NCBI GenBank assembly: GCA_002353295.1
Contig: DEJG01000026.1
Span: 58,234 to 122,233 of the forward strand
DNA: 64,000 bases
Source of the DNA: Prevotella sp. UBA2754
GTDB taxonomy: Bacteria; Bacteroidota; Bacteroidia; Bacteroidales; Bacteroidaceae
Reading direction: 5' to 3'
Shown here: piece after piece, positions 8,143-17,037 of the stretch
Position numbering within the stretch: position 1 is the first letter of the stretch
How the letters are laid out: every line of letters starts with the position of its first letter
Position numbers and translations under genes: made by a program
The notes under the pieces: model-generated
The model's database searches: none
What the model saw: only the letters and a program-made list of their open reading frames with translations
Told to the model about the DNA's origin: nothing

Positions 8143-8982
8143 ATGAATTTACCTAGTAAACCAGGGCCAATCGGCATTTTCGACAGTGGGTATGGTGGTC
8201 TGACCATTTTGCATGGTATCCGCCAGCTGCTTCCCCAATATGATTATCTCTATTTGGGTGATAATGCTCGTGCACCTTACGGAAATCGTTCGTTTGATGT
8301 GGTTTATGAGTTTACGCGGCAGGCTGTGATGCGCCTCTTCGAAATGGGATGCCATCTGGTGATACTGGGTTGTAATACAGCTTCTGCCAAAGCACTTCGC
8401 ACCATTCAGCAGCACGACTTACCGAATCTCGACCCTCAGCGTCGTGTGTTGGGTATTATCCGTCCTACGGCTGAAGTAATCGGCACTTTGACCCATTCGC
8501 GACACGTAGGAATATTTGCCACTGAAGGCACTATTAAGAGTGAAAGCTACAATCTCGAGATTCATAAGTTCTATCCGGATATACAGGTTAGTGGTGTGGC
8601 CTGCCCTTTCTGGGTTCCTTTGGTTGAGTATAATGAGGCAGACTCACCTGGTGCCGATTATTTTGTTAAGAAGCGCATAGACCAATTACTGCGCCTAGAC
8701 CCTGAAATTGATACTGTTATTTTGGGATGTACCCACTATCCGTTGCTCTTGCCTAAAATCCACAAGTATATACCTCGTGGTATCCGTATCGTGTCACAAG
8801 GCGAATATGTGGCTGAGTCGCTATCCAAGTACTTCAAGCGTCACCCTGATATAGAGGCGAAATGTACAAAGACTGGCAATGTGCACTATCTCACAACAGA
8901 GAACCCAGTGATATTTAAAGAACAAGCACAGATATTCCTCCACGAACCAGTGGTAGTAGAAAAAGTGAGCTTGGAGAGGTAA
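8143..8982 (+). CDS. murI: Glutamate racemase
   Basis: 279 residues. It makes D-glutamate for peptidoglycan. The racemase signatures are clear: IGIFDSGYGGLTI with Asp14-Ser15, and the two catalytic cysteines in VILGCNTASAKAL (Cys77) and VILGCTHYPLL (Cys196). ATG 8143 is preferred over the in-frame GTG at 8140. It follows the third ompH by 4 bases and ends only 4 bases from the convergent permease gene, with no terminator visible in the gap. Confidence 0.96.
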   Translation: MNLPSKPGPIGIFDSGYGGLTILHGIRQLLPQYDYLYLGDNARAPYGNRSFDVVYEFTRQAVMRLFEMGCHLVILGCNTASAKALRTIQQHDLPNLDPQRRVLGIIRPTAEVIGTLTHSRHVGIFATEGTIKSESYNLEIHKFYPDIQVSGVACPFWVPLVEYNEADSPGADYFVKKRIDQLLRLDPEIDTVILGCTHYPLLLPKIHKYIPRGIRIVSQGEYVAESLSKYFKRHPDIEAKCTKTGNVHYLTTENPVIFKEQAQIFLHEPVVVEKVSLER

Positions 8983-8986
8983 TCGT

Positions 8987-10213
8987 TTAAAGTAGTCGCT
9001 TGGCAAAATAGCGAACTGGATACCAGACACTGAGGAAGCCAACAGCAATCACTGTCAGTAAGATCATGACGATATCCCAAGGATGTACGCTAACAGGATA
9101 GGCATCTATAATAAATGCTCCTTCAGATTTCCCTAGTCTTACAATTCCATATTCCTGTTGCAGCCAACAGAGCAGCAGTCCGATAGCGATGCCGATGATA
9201 GCTCCGATGGCCGATATCATGCGCCCTTCAAACAGGAAGATGTGTATGATTTGCTTGTCGGAAGCCCCCAGATTACGTAGTGTCACCACATCGTTTTTTT
9301 TGTCAATCATCAACATTGACAGACTGCCAATAATGTTAAAACAAGCAATCACCAGGATAAAAGTGAGGAAGATGTAAGCCATCAGCTTTTCAATCTTCAT
9401 GATGCGAAACGTGCTGTCCTGTTGCTCGTAACGGTCTTTTACCTCAAATTGTACACCGGCTATCTGTTGAATTTCCTCCTTCACCTTATCAAAATTGCAG
9501 CCAGGTTTCAAGCGTAACTCTAAAGACGAGAGCATTCCTTGCTGATCGAATAACTGACGTGTGAAGGCGATAGAGGTGATAATATAATGCTTGTCATATT
9601 TGCCTTGTTTGATGCTAAAGAGCGCCCCAGGAGAATAGAGTTCATCCTCTACAAAACCCTCTTGTAGATTTGCCATATTCAACTGCCCTTCACGCCTAGG
9701 TGCATAAATCTTTAGAGGTCGATCGAAGGTATAACCTACCCCCAGTTGATATGCCACACCTAACCCCAGAATACCATAATTCATATCGGCTGCATGCAGT
9801 TCAAATTCGCCATCCCCCTCCAATATCTCACGGATATGAGTCAGTTTGTCGTAGTTATCCTCCACTCCCTTCAGCTTAATCATAGCCTGCCGTTCACCAT
9901 ATACCGCCAAAGCCTGATCTTCCATCACTTCTGTGACCACATCCACTTCAGGCAATTGTCGAATTTTAGTAAGTAGAGGATTGTCTGCAGCCACTGTTTT
10001 CCCCTTGACGGGTGTGATTTTAATCTGGGGGTCCAGTTGGGTAAAGAGCGATGCCACCATGTCGTGGAAACCGTTGAAAACGCTTAATGTCACCACCAAT
10101 GCCATTGTTGCTACAGCAACCCCCACAACGGAGATACCGCTAATCACATTGATAGCGTTGGTACTCTTCTTAGAGAACAGATAGCGATGGGCGATGTAAA
10201 ATGGGAAGTTCAT
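8987..10213 (-). CDS. ABC transporter permease, LolC/LolE-FtsX type
   Basis: 408 residues. One N-terminal membrane helix (about 20-45, ISGISVVGVAVATMALVV) precedes a large periplasmic MacB-type domain, then three helices near 270-400. The start MNFPFYIAHRYLFSKKS is typical of LolC/LolE, the permeases that release lipoproteins from the inner membrane for transport to the outer membrane. No ATPase gene is next to it, so a partner must be encoded elsewhere. It is downstream of rbfA; the short gap and its own start codon lie in a heptamer array. Confidence 0.88.
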   Translation of the reverse strand: MNFPFYIAHRYLFSKKSTNAINVISGISVVGVAVATMALVVTLSVFNGFHDMVASLFTQLDPQIKITPVKGKTVAADNPLLTKIRQLPEVDVVTEVMEDQALAVYGERQAMIKLKGVEDNYDKLTHIREILEGDGEFELHAADMNYGILGLGVAYQLGVGYTFDRPLKIYAPRREGQLNMANLQEGFVEDELYSPGALFSIKQGKYDKHYIITSIAFTRQLFDQQGMLSSLELRLKPGCNFDKVKEEIQQIAGVQFEVKDRYEQQDSTFRIMKIEKLMAYIFLTFILVIACFNIIGSLSMLMIDKKNDVVTLRNLGASDKQIIHIFLFEGRMISAIGAIIGIAIGLLLCWLQQEYGIVRLGKSEGAFIIDAYPVSVHPWDIVMILLTVIAVGFLSVWYPVRYFAKRLL

Positions 10214-10229
10214 TCTTCACTCTTCACTT
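10209..10229 (-). repeat. Heptamer array at the rbfA/permease junction
   Basis: On the plus strand: TTCATTC, TTCACTC, TTCACTT. It contains the permease ATG (10211-10213) and the rbfA TGA (10224-10226). Confidence 0.68.
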
Positions 10230-10559
10230 CTTCAGCAGTTCGTCAATATGGTCAATATAATCCAAACTGTCGTCAATAAAGAAGCGCAGTTCAGGTATGA
10301 TGCGCAGTTGGTTTCTCACGCGTGTACCTAAGTTATAGCGTATGGCTTTTACATTGGCATTAATATTGTTCAGAATTTCCTCACCTCTTTCTGATGGGAA
10401 TATGCTCAAGTGGGCCGTACAAATACTCAGGTCGGGGCTGATGCGCACGCTCGTCACGCTGACCATTACTCCATGCATGGTGCGAGTCTGCTCTTGAAAG
10501 ATAACGCTCAGTTCCTTCTGAAGCAGTCGTGAAATCTTATTCTGTCTTGTTTCTTGCAT
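10224..10559 (-). CDS. rbfA: 30S ribosome-binding factor A
   Basis: 111 residues from ATG 10559. It assists late maturation of the 30S subunit and 16S rRNA 5' end. The small KH-type fold is recognisable: RQNKISRLLQKELSVIF at the N-terminus, VTSVRISPDLSICTAHLSIF in the centre, and LRIIPELRFFIDDSLDY near the end. A longer reading from TTG 10586 is rejected because that TTG is part of the minus-strand -7 box TATCTTTG at 10584-10591. Transcription would start about 18 bases before the ATG. Confidence 0.93.
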   Translation of the reverse strand: MQETRQNKISRLLQKELSVIFQEQTRTMHGVMVSVTSVRISPDLSICTAHLSIFPSERGEEILNNINANVKAIRYNLGTRVRNQLRIIPELRFFIDDSLDYIDHIDELLKK

Positions 10560-10583
10560 AATTTCGTATCTTTGTTCTGCGTG

Positions 10584-10591
10584 CAAAGATA
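10584..10591 (-). promoter_or_regulatory. -7 box of rbfA
   Basis: Plus-strand CAAAGATA, that is TATCTTTG on the minus strand. A second TATCTTTG lies on the plus strand at 10567-10574, facing it. Confidence 0.75.
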
Positions 10592-10598
10592 CAAAAAA

Positions 10599-10640
10599 AA
10601 CTCTAAACTATCAACTTTCGACTCTTAACTTTCCATTCTT
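10599..10640. repeat. Heptamer array between rbfA promoter and LytTR gene
   Basis: Exactly six 7-bp units on the plus strand: AACTCTA, AACTATC, AACTTTC, GACTCTT, AACTTTC, CATTCTT. The last unit reaches into the stop codon of the LytTR gene (10639-10641). Confidence 0.75.
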
Positions 10641-11397
10641 ACATCGAATAAAAAACATCCATTAGGGATGAGCGATAGTTCTTGCTGATTTTCAATTCTT
10701 TTATTTCCTCGAGGGGTTCTGCTAAAATACAGGTGCTGTCCTGTATCTTTTTGATGTGGTTGATATTCACTATATAGCTTTTGTGTATTTGTACAAAGTC
10801 TGGCGAATAGTTGAGGATCACGTCTGATGTAGTGCGATGTCGCAGTATATAGCAGTTCTTGTCGGTGCAGATAACTTCCCACAATTTTCTGTCCTTGTTA
10901 TATCGGAAGAAGGCGATGTCCTGCATTTGCTTGGCGAGATGTTCGCTTTTTGCATTCACCACCAGAATGATGGGCAGATGCTGGTTGACACGAGGAGTTG
11001 CTTGCGGAATACCAGCCAGCTTGTTTTCATAGTAACGCGTCATAATCTGGCTCAGCTCCTGTTCCGTAGCCGGCTTCATCAGATAGTCGAAAGCCTCTCT
11101 GCGTATAGCGTCTAACAGGTATTTCTCATGACCTGTGTAGAAGACGACTTTCGTTTCAGGCTTCACCTCGCTCCTGATCAGCGTACAGAAGTCGAGACCT
11201 GACATCGAAGGCAGTTCCACATCTACGAAGATAATATCGGGCTCTTTGTCAATCACTTCATTGACAGCAGTTTCCGCATCGGTGGCTTTGCCCACCACCT
11301 CTACGGAGAAATTATTCTCCAGTATGTGTGCTAAAACTTCTATGGCATCCTGACTATCGTCAATGATATATGCGCTGACCAACTTCTGCTTGTACAT
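10639..11397 (-). CDS. LytTR-family response regulator
   Basis: 252 residues. The receiver domain (about 5-125) has the acidic pair IIDD, the phosphoacceptor Asp59 in IIFVDVELPSMSGLDF, and Lys108 in YLMKPA. The C-terminal LytTR DNA-binding domain (about 150-250) carries the motif FVQIHKSYIVNINHIKK. It would be phosphorylated by the histidine kinase encoded upstream and then bind direct repeats at target promoters. It has its own -7 box at 11416. Identity as a LytTR regulator is secure; targets cannot be told from the window. Confidence 0.95.
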   Translation of the reverse strand: MYKQKLVSAYIIDDSQDAIEVLAHILENNFSVEVVGKATDAETAVNEVIDKEPDIIFVDVELPSMSGLDFCTLIRSEVKPETKVVFYTGHEKYLLDAIRREAFDYLMKPATEQELSQIMTRYYENKLAGIPQATPRVNQHLPIILVVNAKSEHLAKQMQDIAFFRYNKDRKLWEVICTDKNCYILRHRTTSDVILNYSPDFVQIHKSYIVNINHIKKIQDSTCILAEPLEEIKELKISKNYRSSLMDVFYSM

Positions 11398-11415
11398 GAA
11401 TTACATTGTTTTGTG

Positions 11416-11423
11416 CAAATTTA
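11416..11423 (-). promoter_or_regulatory. -7 box of the LytTR regulator gene
   Basis: TAAATTTG on the minus strand, about 18 bases before the ATG at 11397. Confidence 0.65.
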
Positions 11424-11551
11424 CGAATAAAAAGCGAAAAACCTCCATTTATTTTGTAAAAGATGTTGGCAGTTCAGAGGTCTGTTATTCCTTTTATGGA
11501 ACTAAAAAGTGCTTTTAGTGTATGCTTTCAGCCTCTTATCGCAAAAATTGG

Positions 11552-13486
11552 TCATTTCCCTACGTGATAGTCAAAATGGTCGGGCAGTAGTATCCACGAG
11601 CGGCAACCTCTCTTTCCTTCCTCCGTCAGATTGTTCACCCCAAAGTCTATCTTCTCCTGATTTCGCTCGTTCAGCATCTGTATGGTTTGGCGCACCACCT
11701 TCATGCCCGTCTGTGCCTGACTCATAGGTCCGTTTTTCAATCCTTGTCCGTTGTCTGTCACTTCTACCAGTGTCGCCTGTCCTTGTCGGCTGACGTGAAT
11801 TGTCAGTTGGCGCATTTCTCCGTTTTCTGGTTTCATCGGGCGGAGCCCATGTTTGATAGCGTTTTCCACGAATATCTGAATGGTCATCGCAGGCAGCGAC
11901 ACCTGGCTGATGTCTATACCCTCGTCAATCTCTTTGCGGTATCTGAAGTCGTCGCCTATCTGTTGCCCCTCGATGGTGGCGTAATAATCTACAAAAGCCA
12001 GCTCGTCCTGTAGCGAAGTTTTCAGTGTGTCGGCCATCGCCAATCCTCTGCGTAACAGTTGTGTCAGAGCGTTGAAATCTACTCGTCGTCCCTCCATCTG
12101 CGACAGCATCTCGTGGTTCAATGCGTTATAGATAAAGTGGGGCGACAAGCGGTTGCGGGCATTACCGAGTCTGGTTTCTATTAGCTGCTGACGGAGTTCG
12201 AGTTCCTTCATGCGTCCACGGCGGCGGTGCCACTGATAGAGTACAAGGAGCAGTACGGCAGCCAGCAGTGCCACTACAAAGAATGCCCAAGCCAAGAGTT
12301 CGTTCATTTCGCTGCGCTCTATCTGTTGCTGTTGTTCCAACAATCGCTTGTCGTGCTCATATTCCATCAGACGGGTACTGAGCTGCATCCTCACATTCGC
12401 TGTCTGGATAGAGTCATTGAGGGCATGAAGTTCTTTGTGTGTCTCATAGGCATTCTGGATATTCCCAGCCTGCGTCCATACCTGCTCCACTACTTTCAGC
12501 CGCATCACCTTGGCTGCAGGTATCATTTCCTCAGGAGCTTTCTCTTCCCTTATGATGCGGATAGCATCCGCAGTCCTTCCGTCCAGCAACGCCAACTCTA
12601 TTTTTGACGTATTGATATAATATAGCAGTATGGGGAAGTTCACTTTCCGATAGAAGGAGTCCACCTCCTCCAGAATCGGTCTGGCATCATCACCCCGCTT
12701 CAGGTTGATCAGTATCTCTGCGATATTGGCACGTGCCGTATAATAGTCCCACGTCTTGTCCGGGTCATCTTTTACCAGCGAAGCAGCTTTCTCGAAGAAA
12801 GGTAATGCCTCTTGGTATTTATCTTGCAAGTAATAGTCGTTCCCCACATTATTATAATAAATAAACTGGTCCGGCTTCTTCATCTTAGGCAATAACTCTT
12901 TGCACTTCGCCCACCATTTGGCACTATTCTCATAGTCCGCCATAAAAGTATATACCGTACTGATTCCCAAGCTGATGGCGATATGACTGTCTGTTGTTGT
13001 CTGGAAAGAGTCAGCGACAGCTAATGCCTGCATATAACCTTCTGCGCTGAGGTCGAGCTGTCCCGTCTGGCGATAGAAGTCAGCAATGTCTGTCATAGCA
13101 ACAACTCTAAGGTCAGGATTCATCCGTTCCTGCTCCATCAAATGGGCAGCCTTTTTCGCATAGACCAGTCCAGAGTCCGGTCGTCCCAGCAATGCAGCGT
13201 AATAGACTCCACGTGCCATCATCCACTGAGCCCTAAGCAGCTGTATATCCCTGTTCGTCCGCTTCTCGTTACGAAGCAGATACTGGTGGAGACGTTCTGT
13301 AGTCTGCAAGAAAGAGTCTACAGCATATGCCTCATAGAACTTTATATTACGGAGAGACAAATCAATATAATACTCGTCACTGTCCTTCTGCGTTCCTCCT
13401 TGCAACTCGCTTTTCCCATCCTGCTGGCAGGATGTCAACCAACAGGCGGTCAGCCCTGCAAATACCCAAAATAAGAATTTTCCCAT
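11552..13486 (-). CDS. TPR-containing sensor histidine kinase (LytS/YehU-like)
   Basis: 644 residues from ATG 13486. A lipobox-like signal ends WLTSC (Cys20). A sensor region of tetratricopeptide-type helices (about 80-370) and a coiled coil lead to one membrane helix (about 397-417). The kinase core is of the His_kinase/LytS class: phospho-accepting His450 in NRLSPHFIYNALN, N box FVENAIKHGLRP (Asn542), G box VTDNGQGL. It pairs with the adjacent LytTR regulator. An upstream in-frame start at 13579 is rejected because the -7 box at 13504 would then lie inside the gene. It directly follows the seven-gene envelope operon, a plausible but unproven source of its signal. Confidence 0.93.
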   Translation of the reverse strand: MGKFLFWVFAGLTACWLTSCQQDGKSELQGGTQKDSDEYYIDLSLRNIKFYEAYAVDSFLQTTERLHQYLLRNEKRTNRDIQLLRAQWMMARGVYYAALLGRPDSGLVYAKKAAHLMEQERMNPDLRVVAMTDIADFYRQTGQLDLSAEGYMQALAVADSFQTTTDSHIAISLGISTVYTFMADYENSAKWWAKCKELLPKMKKPDQFIYYNNVGNDYYLQDKYQEALPFFEKAASLVKDDPDKTWDYYTARANIAEILINLKRGDDARPILEEVDSFYRKVNFPILLYYINTSKIELALLDGRTADAIRIIREEKAPEEMIPAAKVMRLKVVEQVWTQAGNIQNAYETHKELHALNDSIQTANVRMQLSTRLMEYEHDKRLLEQQQQIERSEMNELLAWAFFVVALLAAVLLLVLYQWHRRRGRMKELELRQQLIETRLGNARNRLSPHFIYNALNHEMLSQMEGRRVDFNALTQLLRRGLAMADTLKTSLQDELAFVDYYATIEGQQIGDDFRYRKEIDEGIDISQVSLPAMTIQIFVENAIKHGLRPMKPENGEMRQLTIHVSRQGQATLVEVTDNGQGLKNGPMSQAQTGMKVVRQTIQMLNERNQEKIDFGVNNLTEEGKRGCRSWILLPDHFDYHVGK

Positions 13487-13503
13487 TTTCCTGTGTTTTT
13501 CTG

Positions 13504-13511
13504 CAAAGATA
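13504..13511 (-). promoter_or_regulatory. -7 box of the TPR histidine kinase gene
   Basis: TATCTTTG on the minus strand, 17 bases before ATG 13486. It fixes the start of the kinase. Confidence 0.75.
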
Positions 13512-13566
13512 CAAAAAAAGAGTAGCAAATAAAACTTTACTACCCTTTTTTCTGGTTTAAAGTTCA

Positions 13567-14499
13567 TTATCTGAGCCATGCGATATTGGTTGTTGTCGGT
13601 TTTTGACCATTTCCGAATGCAACACCAACAGCACGAGCAGCAGCAATTCGCTCCCTTTCCAGTTGAATCTCGTCATTATATTTCTGACGCATTTCCAAAT
13701 CAATGTCGCTTCTCACTTGCGCCTTGATCTCCTTCATCAGTTTGGTTGCCTCTGCATAGCATGCAGCGTCAGGGTCTATCTGTGCCAGCATTGCACATAC
13801 CTGATAAGCCGTCTCTTGGTCTTGACCTGCTGCCCATAGTGCTTTTGCCTGGTTCAACAGATACAGATTCAGACGATTCAGATATTTGGAATAGAGCTGT
13901 AGTCCATAACGTGACGCTGCATCGCCACCCTTTGAACAGAGCGGAATAGATAATACCTGAGAAAGGGCTTCCTCATATTGCTGCAAAGACTCCAGACGCT
14001 TAGCCTCCTTAATGATATTAGGATACTGGGTATCATAATATTTCATCATGTTGGCTTTACCCCTCTTGATAAGGTCTTTAATCTCTGTCTGATTAGAGCT
14101 GATCCGACGGAAAGCATTAATATAACTCTTCACCTCACCAGTTCCTACTCCATCGAGTGTCACATAGGCAGTACCAAACTTCTTCTTGTTATACGTATCT
14201 GCCATATAGAAAGTAATACCAAGATTATAGACCGTCTGGATAGGTGGTCCTGGTATGTTACTCTTATCAAGCACATCACAATGGGCGGTGAGAATGAAAG
14301 GAGTAGTGATTCCTTCACTCGTCAATCCGTTTTCTGTCAGCATACGGTTAAGCGACTGATACAAAATGGTGCTTGCAGCTGTAGGAATATTTGTAAACTC
14401 CTCGTCAAGCTGGATTGAGACTGGCATCACACATTCCTGCGCTGACACACCAGTTGCTACCATCAGGTAGGCGACAAATAATAGATGTTTGATTCTCAT
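13567..14499 (-). CDS. Exported protein, possible CsgG/FlgT-like fold, last gene of envelope operon
   Basis: 310 residues with a Sec signal cut after VSAQ. The middle (about 60-140) alternates strands such as PFILTAHCDVLDK, YNLGITFYMADT and GTAYVTLDGVGTG with helices, a pattern like the nucleotide-binding-like domain of CsgG, LpoB and FlgT. The second half is helical and may hold TPR-like hairpins (QYEEALSQVLSI, AYQVCAMLAQIDPDA). Glu/Arg-rich coiled coil near the end (EIQLERERIAAARA). I do not recognise a named family. It is 12 bases downstream of the DUF6175 gene and ends 80 bases before the histidine kinase start. Confidence 0.75.
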   Translation of the reverse strand: MRIKHLLFVAYLMVATGVSAQECVMPVSIQLDEEFTNIPTAASTILYQSLNRMLTENGLTSEGITTPFILTAHCDVLDKSNIPGPPIQTVYNLGITFYMADTYNKKKFGTAYVTLDGVGTGEVKSYINAFRRISSNQTEIKDLIKRGKANMMKYYDTQYPNIIKEAKRLESLQQYEEALSQVLSIPLCSKGGDAASRYGLQLYSKYLNRLNLYLLNQAKALWAAGQDQETAYQVCAMLAQIDPDAACYAEATKLMKEIKAQVRSDIDLEMRQKYNDEIQLERERIAAARAVGVAFGNGQKPTTTNIAWLR

Positions 14500-14511
14500 A
14501 TATATTCCCCC

Positions 14512-15462
14512 TTATTTTTCACCTAAAATTAAAAGACAACGACCTAATCCGCGATTCACTGTTTTTACAGGAATGCTATAAGGTGAAGCACCTAAGAAAC
14601 GAGCCAGTTCACGAGCAAATCCATAAGTATCCTGAGCCATACCATTAGCTTTGTACAAAGGAATCCGCACCTGTTCATACAGTATCATGGTCTCTGTGGC
14701 GTCTGACTTGCTGAAGCGGTGGTTAACACAGTTATCAAACAACCATGTGTCAATAACCTCACTCAGATCTTTATCACCATATTCCTTCTCAAAGTCAATA
14801 CCGGTGGTGTCAAAGATACGCAAATCAAGAACCACCTCCCTACCGTTGGTCAACAAGTCGTCAAAATGCGCTTGCAGACGCTCTACGAAAGCATCCATAT
14901 GGTCTTGAACGGCTTCCTCCAGCAATACAGGAACCTCTGCTGAGAAAGAACCTTTTCCTGTTCCTTCCGCACCAGCCACCTGCTTGGTGCTGTAAGCATC
15001 GATAGCCTTCAGATTATAGGTGATACTGCTCTTGGGTCCCATCTTATTCACTGTCCAGTCGATTTCCAGGATAATATCTGCCTTGGCTGTTCGACGCAGA
15101 CGGTCCAGAGGACTCTCTGTGATGGAAGCACCGCTCTTCTTACTCCTTATCAGACGGTCTTCTGCAGAGAGATTCGTTATACTCCTCATATTGGCTTGCA
15201 GGTCCTTAAGAGGAAAGCCACGGTCAGCCATCAGAACATTGATTTTAGAAATCACGGCATTCAACTGCTTGTCTGATGACAGGGCTGCCTTATAATCTGG
15301 AATCTGCTCGGGAGTTCCCTGATTGTCAAAAGTCTGTTCAAACCCATGTTCCTTACACCAAGCATCGCTAGGAACAACCATCAGTGTCGGCTTTTTTGCC
15401 TGACTCATTGCAGCCAGTGCAAACATCGCCAGCAAAAATGAAAATAATACTCTTGTTTTCAT
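14512..15462 (-). CDS. DUF6175-like exported protein
   Basis: 316 residues with a signal peptide (cut near AMSQA). The mature start KKPTLMVVPSDAWCKEHGF matches my memory of the DUF6175 family of Bacteroidales. The centre RTAKADIILEIDWTVN followed by ITYNLKAIDAYSTKQVAG looks like the CsgG/LpoB/FlgT type of domain, where a protein reports on periplasmic complexes. The protein lacks a lipobox, so it should be free in the periplasm. It lies between two smaller exported proteins in the same operon (11 and 12 base gaps). Function unknown. Confidence 0.78.
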   Translation of the reverse strand: MKTRVLFSFLLAMFALAAMSQAKKPTLMVVPSDAWCKEHGFEQTFDNQGTPEQIPDYKAALSSDKQLNAVISKINVLMADRGFPLKDLQANMRSITNLSAEDRLIRSKKSGASITESPLDRLRRTAKADIILEIDWTVNKMGPKSSITYNLKAIDAYSTKQVAGAEGTGKGSFSAEVPVLLEEAVQDHMDAFVERLQAHFDDLLTNGREVVLDLRIFDTTGIDFEKEYGDKDLSEVIDTWLFDNCVNHRFSKSDATETMILYEQVRIPLYKANGMAQDTYGFARELARFLGASPYSIPVKTVNRGLGRCLLILGEK

Positions 15463-15473
15463 AGCACTCCATT

Positions 15474-15953
15474 TTAATCAATTACATTGTCTGCCTTCAG
15501 ACGAGCCTTCAGTTGCGCACGAAGTACACGGATAGTGAGGTTATAGGAATAGCCCACCTTGTCTTTCTCCCTGCCACCTGAACGTGTTTTCGTATCACGC
15601 AGCGAGACATAATCTCTATAGGCACCATTATCAGAGAAGAAGATATTGAAATAGTCCTCGTACCGCTCTTTGGCATTCACCTCAGTAACTAAAGGACGCA
15701 TGTTACAACCTTCAACACCGTCTCGGATACCTTCAAAAATCACTGCCCAAACCGCATTCTTCATCGCTTGCTCTTTCGCATCAATACGGTTTCTGCCATA
15801 ACCCTGTACACGAAGGGTTTGCGAACCGTCAAGTTCCACACCAATACATTTGATGGAAGAACGTGCAAACACCGTTGGAGTCTGAGCCTCAGCAGCGGTG
15901 ATGACCATTGCCGTTATTAAAGTCAGAAATAATCTTTTCATAGTTCGTATCAT
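15474..15953 (-). CDS. Small exported protein, LPP20/FlgT-N-like (copy A)
   Basis: 159 residues with a Sec signal (cut near AAEAQ). The sequence LRVQGYGRNRIDAKEQAM then NAVWAVIFEGI has the 'G-x-A, A-x3-A-x3-A' rhythm of LPP20/FlgT N-terminal domains. The end is a paralogue of the protein two genes upstream (16545-17009): both have a paired FF motif, then a Tyr-rich strand and a final helix. The ATG at 15951-15953 overlaps the preceding stop as TAATG, implying translational coupling; ATG 15941 (MKRLF) is an alternative. Function unknown. Confidence 0.72.
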   Translation of the reverse strand: MIRTMKRLFLTLITAMVITAAEAQTPTVFARSSIKCIGVELDGSQTLRVQGYGRNRIDAKEQAMKNAVWAVIFEGIRDGVEGCNMRPLVTEVNAKERYEDYFNIFFSDNGAYRDYVSLRDTKTRSGGREKDKVGYSYNLTIRVLRAQLKARLKADNVID

Positions 15954-16525
15954 TAAAATTCATATCCTAATTTCAGACCAAAGAAGCTGTAAGCCACCTT
16001 TGACCCGTCATCATACTTAAAGTTTGACAGCGTATAGGTGATACCGATTTGGAAATTATTACGCCATCCACCAAAGCTACATCCTATTGTCGGACTGAAG
16101 AAAAAGCCCTCATTGGTGATACCTCCCACATTCAAAGACCAGAAAGGAACTCCATCCCTGTCATAGGTAGGAAGGAAGTTGCCTCGCACATTGGCAAAGA
16201 TGGGAACACCGAATTTGTTGTTTGTACCCCTGACCCATGCGTTATGCACATACATACGTCCACCGACGCCAGCACCAAAGCGGAGATATTCGCTTACACG
16301 ATAGCCAACAATACCAGCAAGATTGACGTATTGCGTATTCGTCTTCTCAGACATAATGCTGCTACCACCGTCCAGTTCAATAGCAAACCAGACTCCGGCA
16401 TCCTGACGCTCAATATCCTCATAGGGTCTCTGCTTGGGCTTTTCTGGTAATTTGACATCACGGTATTGTGCTGACACTGACATGGTCAGCGACAACGCTA
16501 AAATGATTAACCATAGTTTCTTCAT
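15953..16525 (-). CDS. Small outer-membrane beta-barrel protein
   Basis: 190 residues. A Sec signal (cut after SVSAQ) precedes a proline/charge-rich linker and then about eight amphipathic strands ending in the aromatic residue of FFGLKLGYEF, as expected for a barrel recognised by BamA. Motifs such as LRFGAGVGGRMYVHN and FFFSPTIGCSFGGW mark strand pairs. It is the only predicted outer-membrane integral protein of the operon and might anchor the other exported products. Function unknown. Confidence 0.8.
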   Translation of the reverse strand: MKKLWLIILALSLTMSVSAQYRDVKLPEKPKQRPYEDIERQDAGVWFAIELDGGSSIMSEKTNTQYVNLAGIVGYRVSEYLRFGAGVGGRMYVHNAWVRGTNNKFGVPIFANVRGNFLPTYDRDGVPFWSLNVGGITNEGFFFSPTIGCSFGGWRNNFQIGITYTLSNFKYDDGSKVAYSFFGLKLGYEF

Positions 16526-16544
16526 AATTGTTCCTCCTTAAAGA

Positions 16545-17009
16545 TTAAAAACCTGATGAAAGAGAACGTACGACACCTGCCTTCTCAAGGTCTTTGCGAA
16601 GAGCAGTCTTGTCAACCTGCAGAATAGCACCGCACTTGTATCCCTTCTGGGTCTTCACACGGTCATATGATCCACCGACGACAGACGCATAGCTCAAGCA
16701 CTGTCCGTCCTTGGCGAAAAACTCCTCAAAGAAAGCGGCATTGTCTGTCTCTGCGGTCGGTGATGCCATGGCTGGCTGACGAGCACCGCTGGCATTTCCA
16801 GAACATCCTCTGAAGATAATGCCATGGACAGCAGCTCTCTTTAAATCCTCATCTTTCACACTCCTTGCATACACATACACTTTCACCAGAACAGTCCCTT
16901 CTGTTCCTGATCCAGCTCCTGTAATGTCATATTTCGGCATTTTGTCACCTGCCATAGCACCCAGACAGATGAATAAAAGCAGCGAAATGATGGTTAGTGA
17001 TCTTTTCAT
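16545..17009 (-). CDS. Small exported protein, LPP20/FlgT-N-like (copy B)
   Basis: 154 residues with a signal peptide (cut near AMAG). It contains VLVKVYVYARSVKDEDLKRA then VHGIIFRG and a later AAFFEEFF, matching copy A (15474-15953) in order and spacing. Copy B has an additional Ala/Ser/Pro linker (around residues 70-85). Gaps to neighbours are about 20-30 bases, so it is part of the same transcript. I cannot assign a function; duplication within one operon suggests two subunits of one assembly. Confidence 0.7.
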   Translation of the reverse strand: MKRSLTIISLLLFICLGAMAGDKMPKYDITGAGSGTEGTVLVKVYVYARSVKDEDLKRAAVHGIIFRGCSGNASGARQPAMASPTAETDNAAFFEEFFAKDGQCLSYASVVGGSYDRVKTQKGYKCGAILQVDKTALRKDLEKAGVVRSLSSGF

Positions 17010-17037
17010 AATACTTCTTCTTTTTCGTTAATGACTA

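Noticed and set aside
13487..13579. N-terminal extension of the TPR histidine kinase
   Set aside because: It would include the -7 box at 13504 and displace the lipobox-like signal from the N-terminus.
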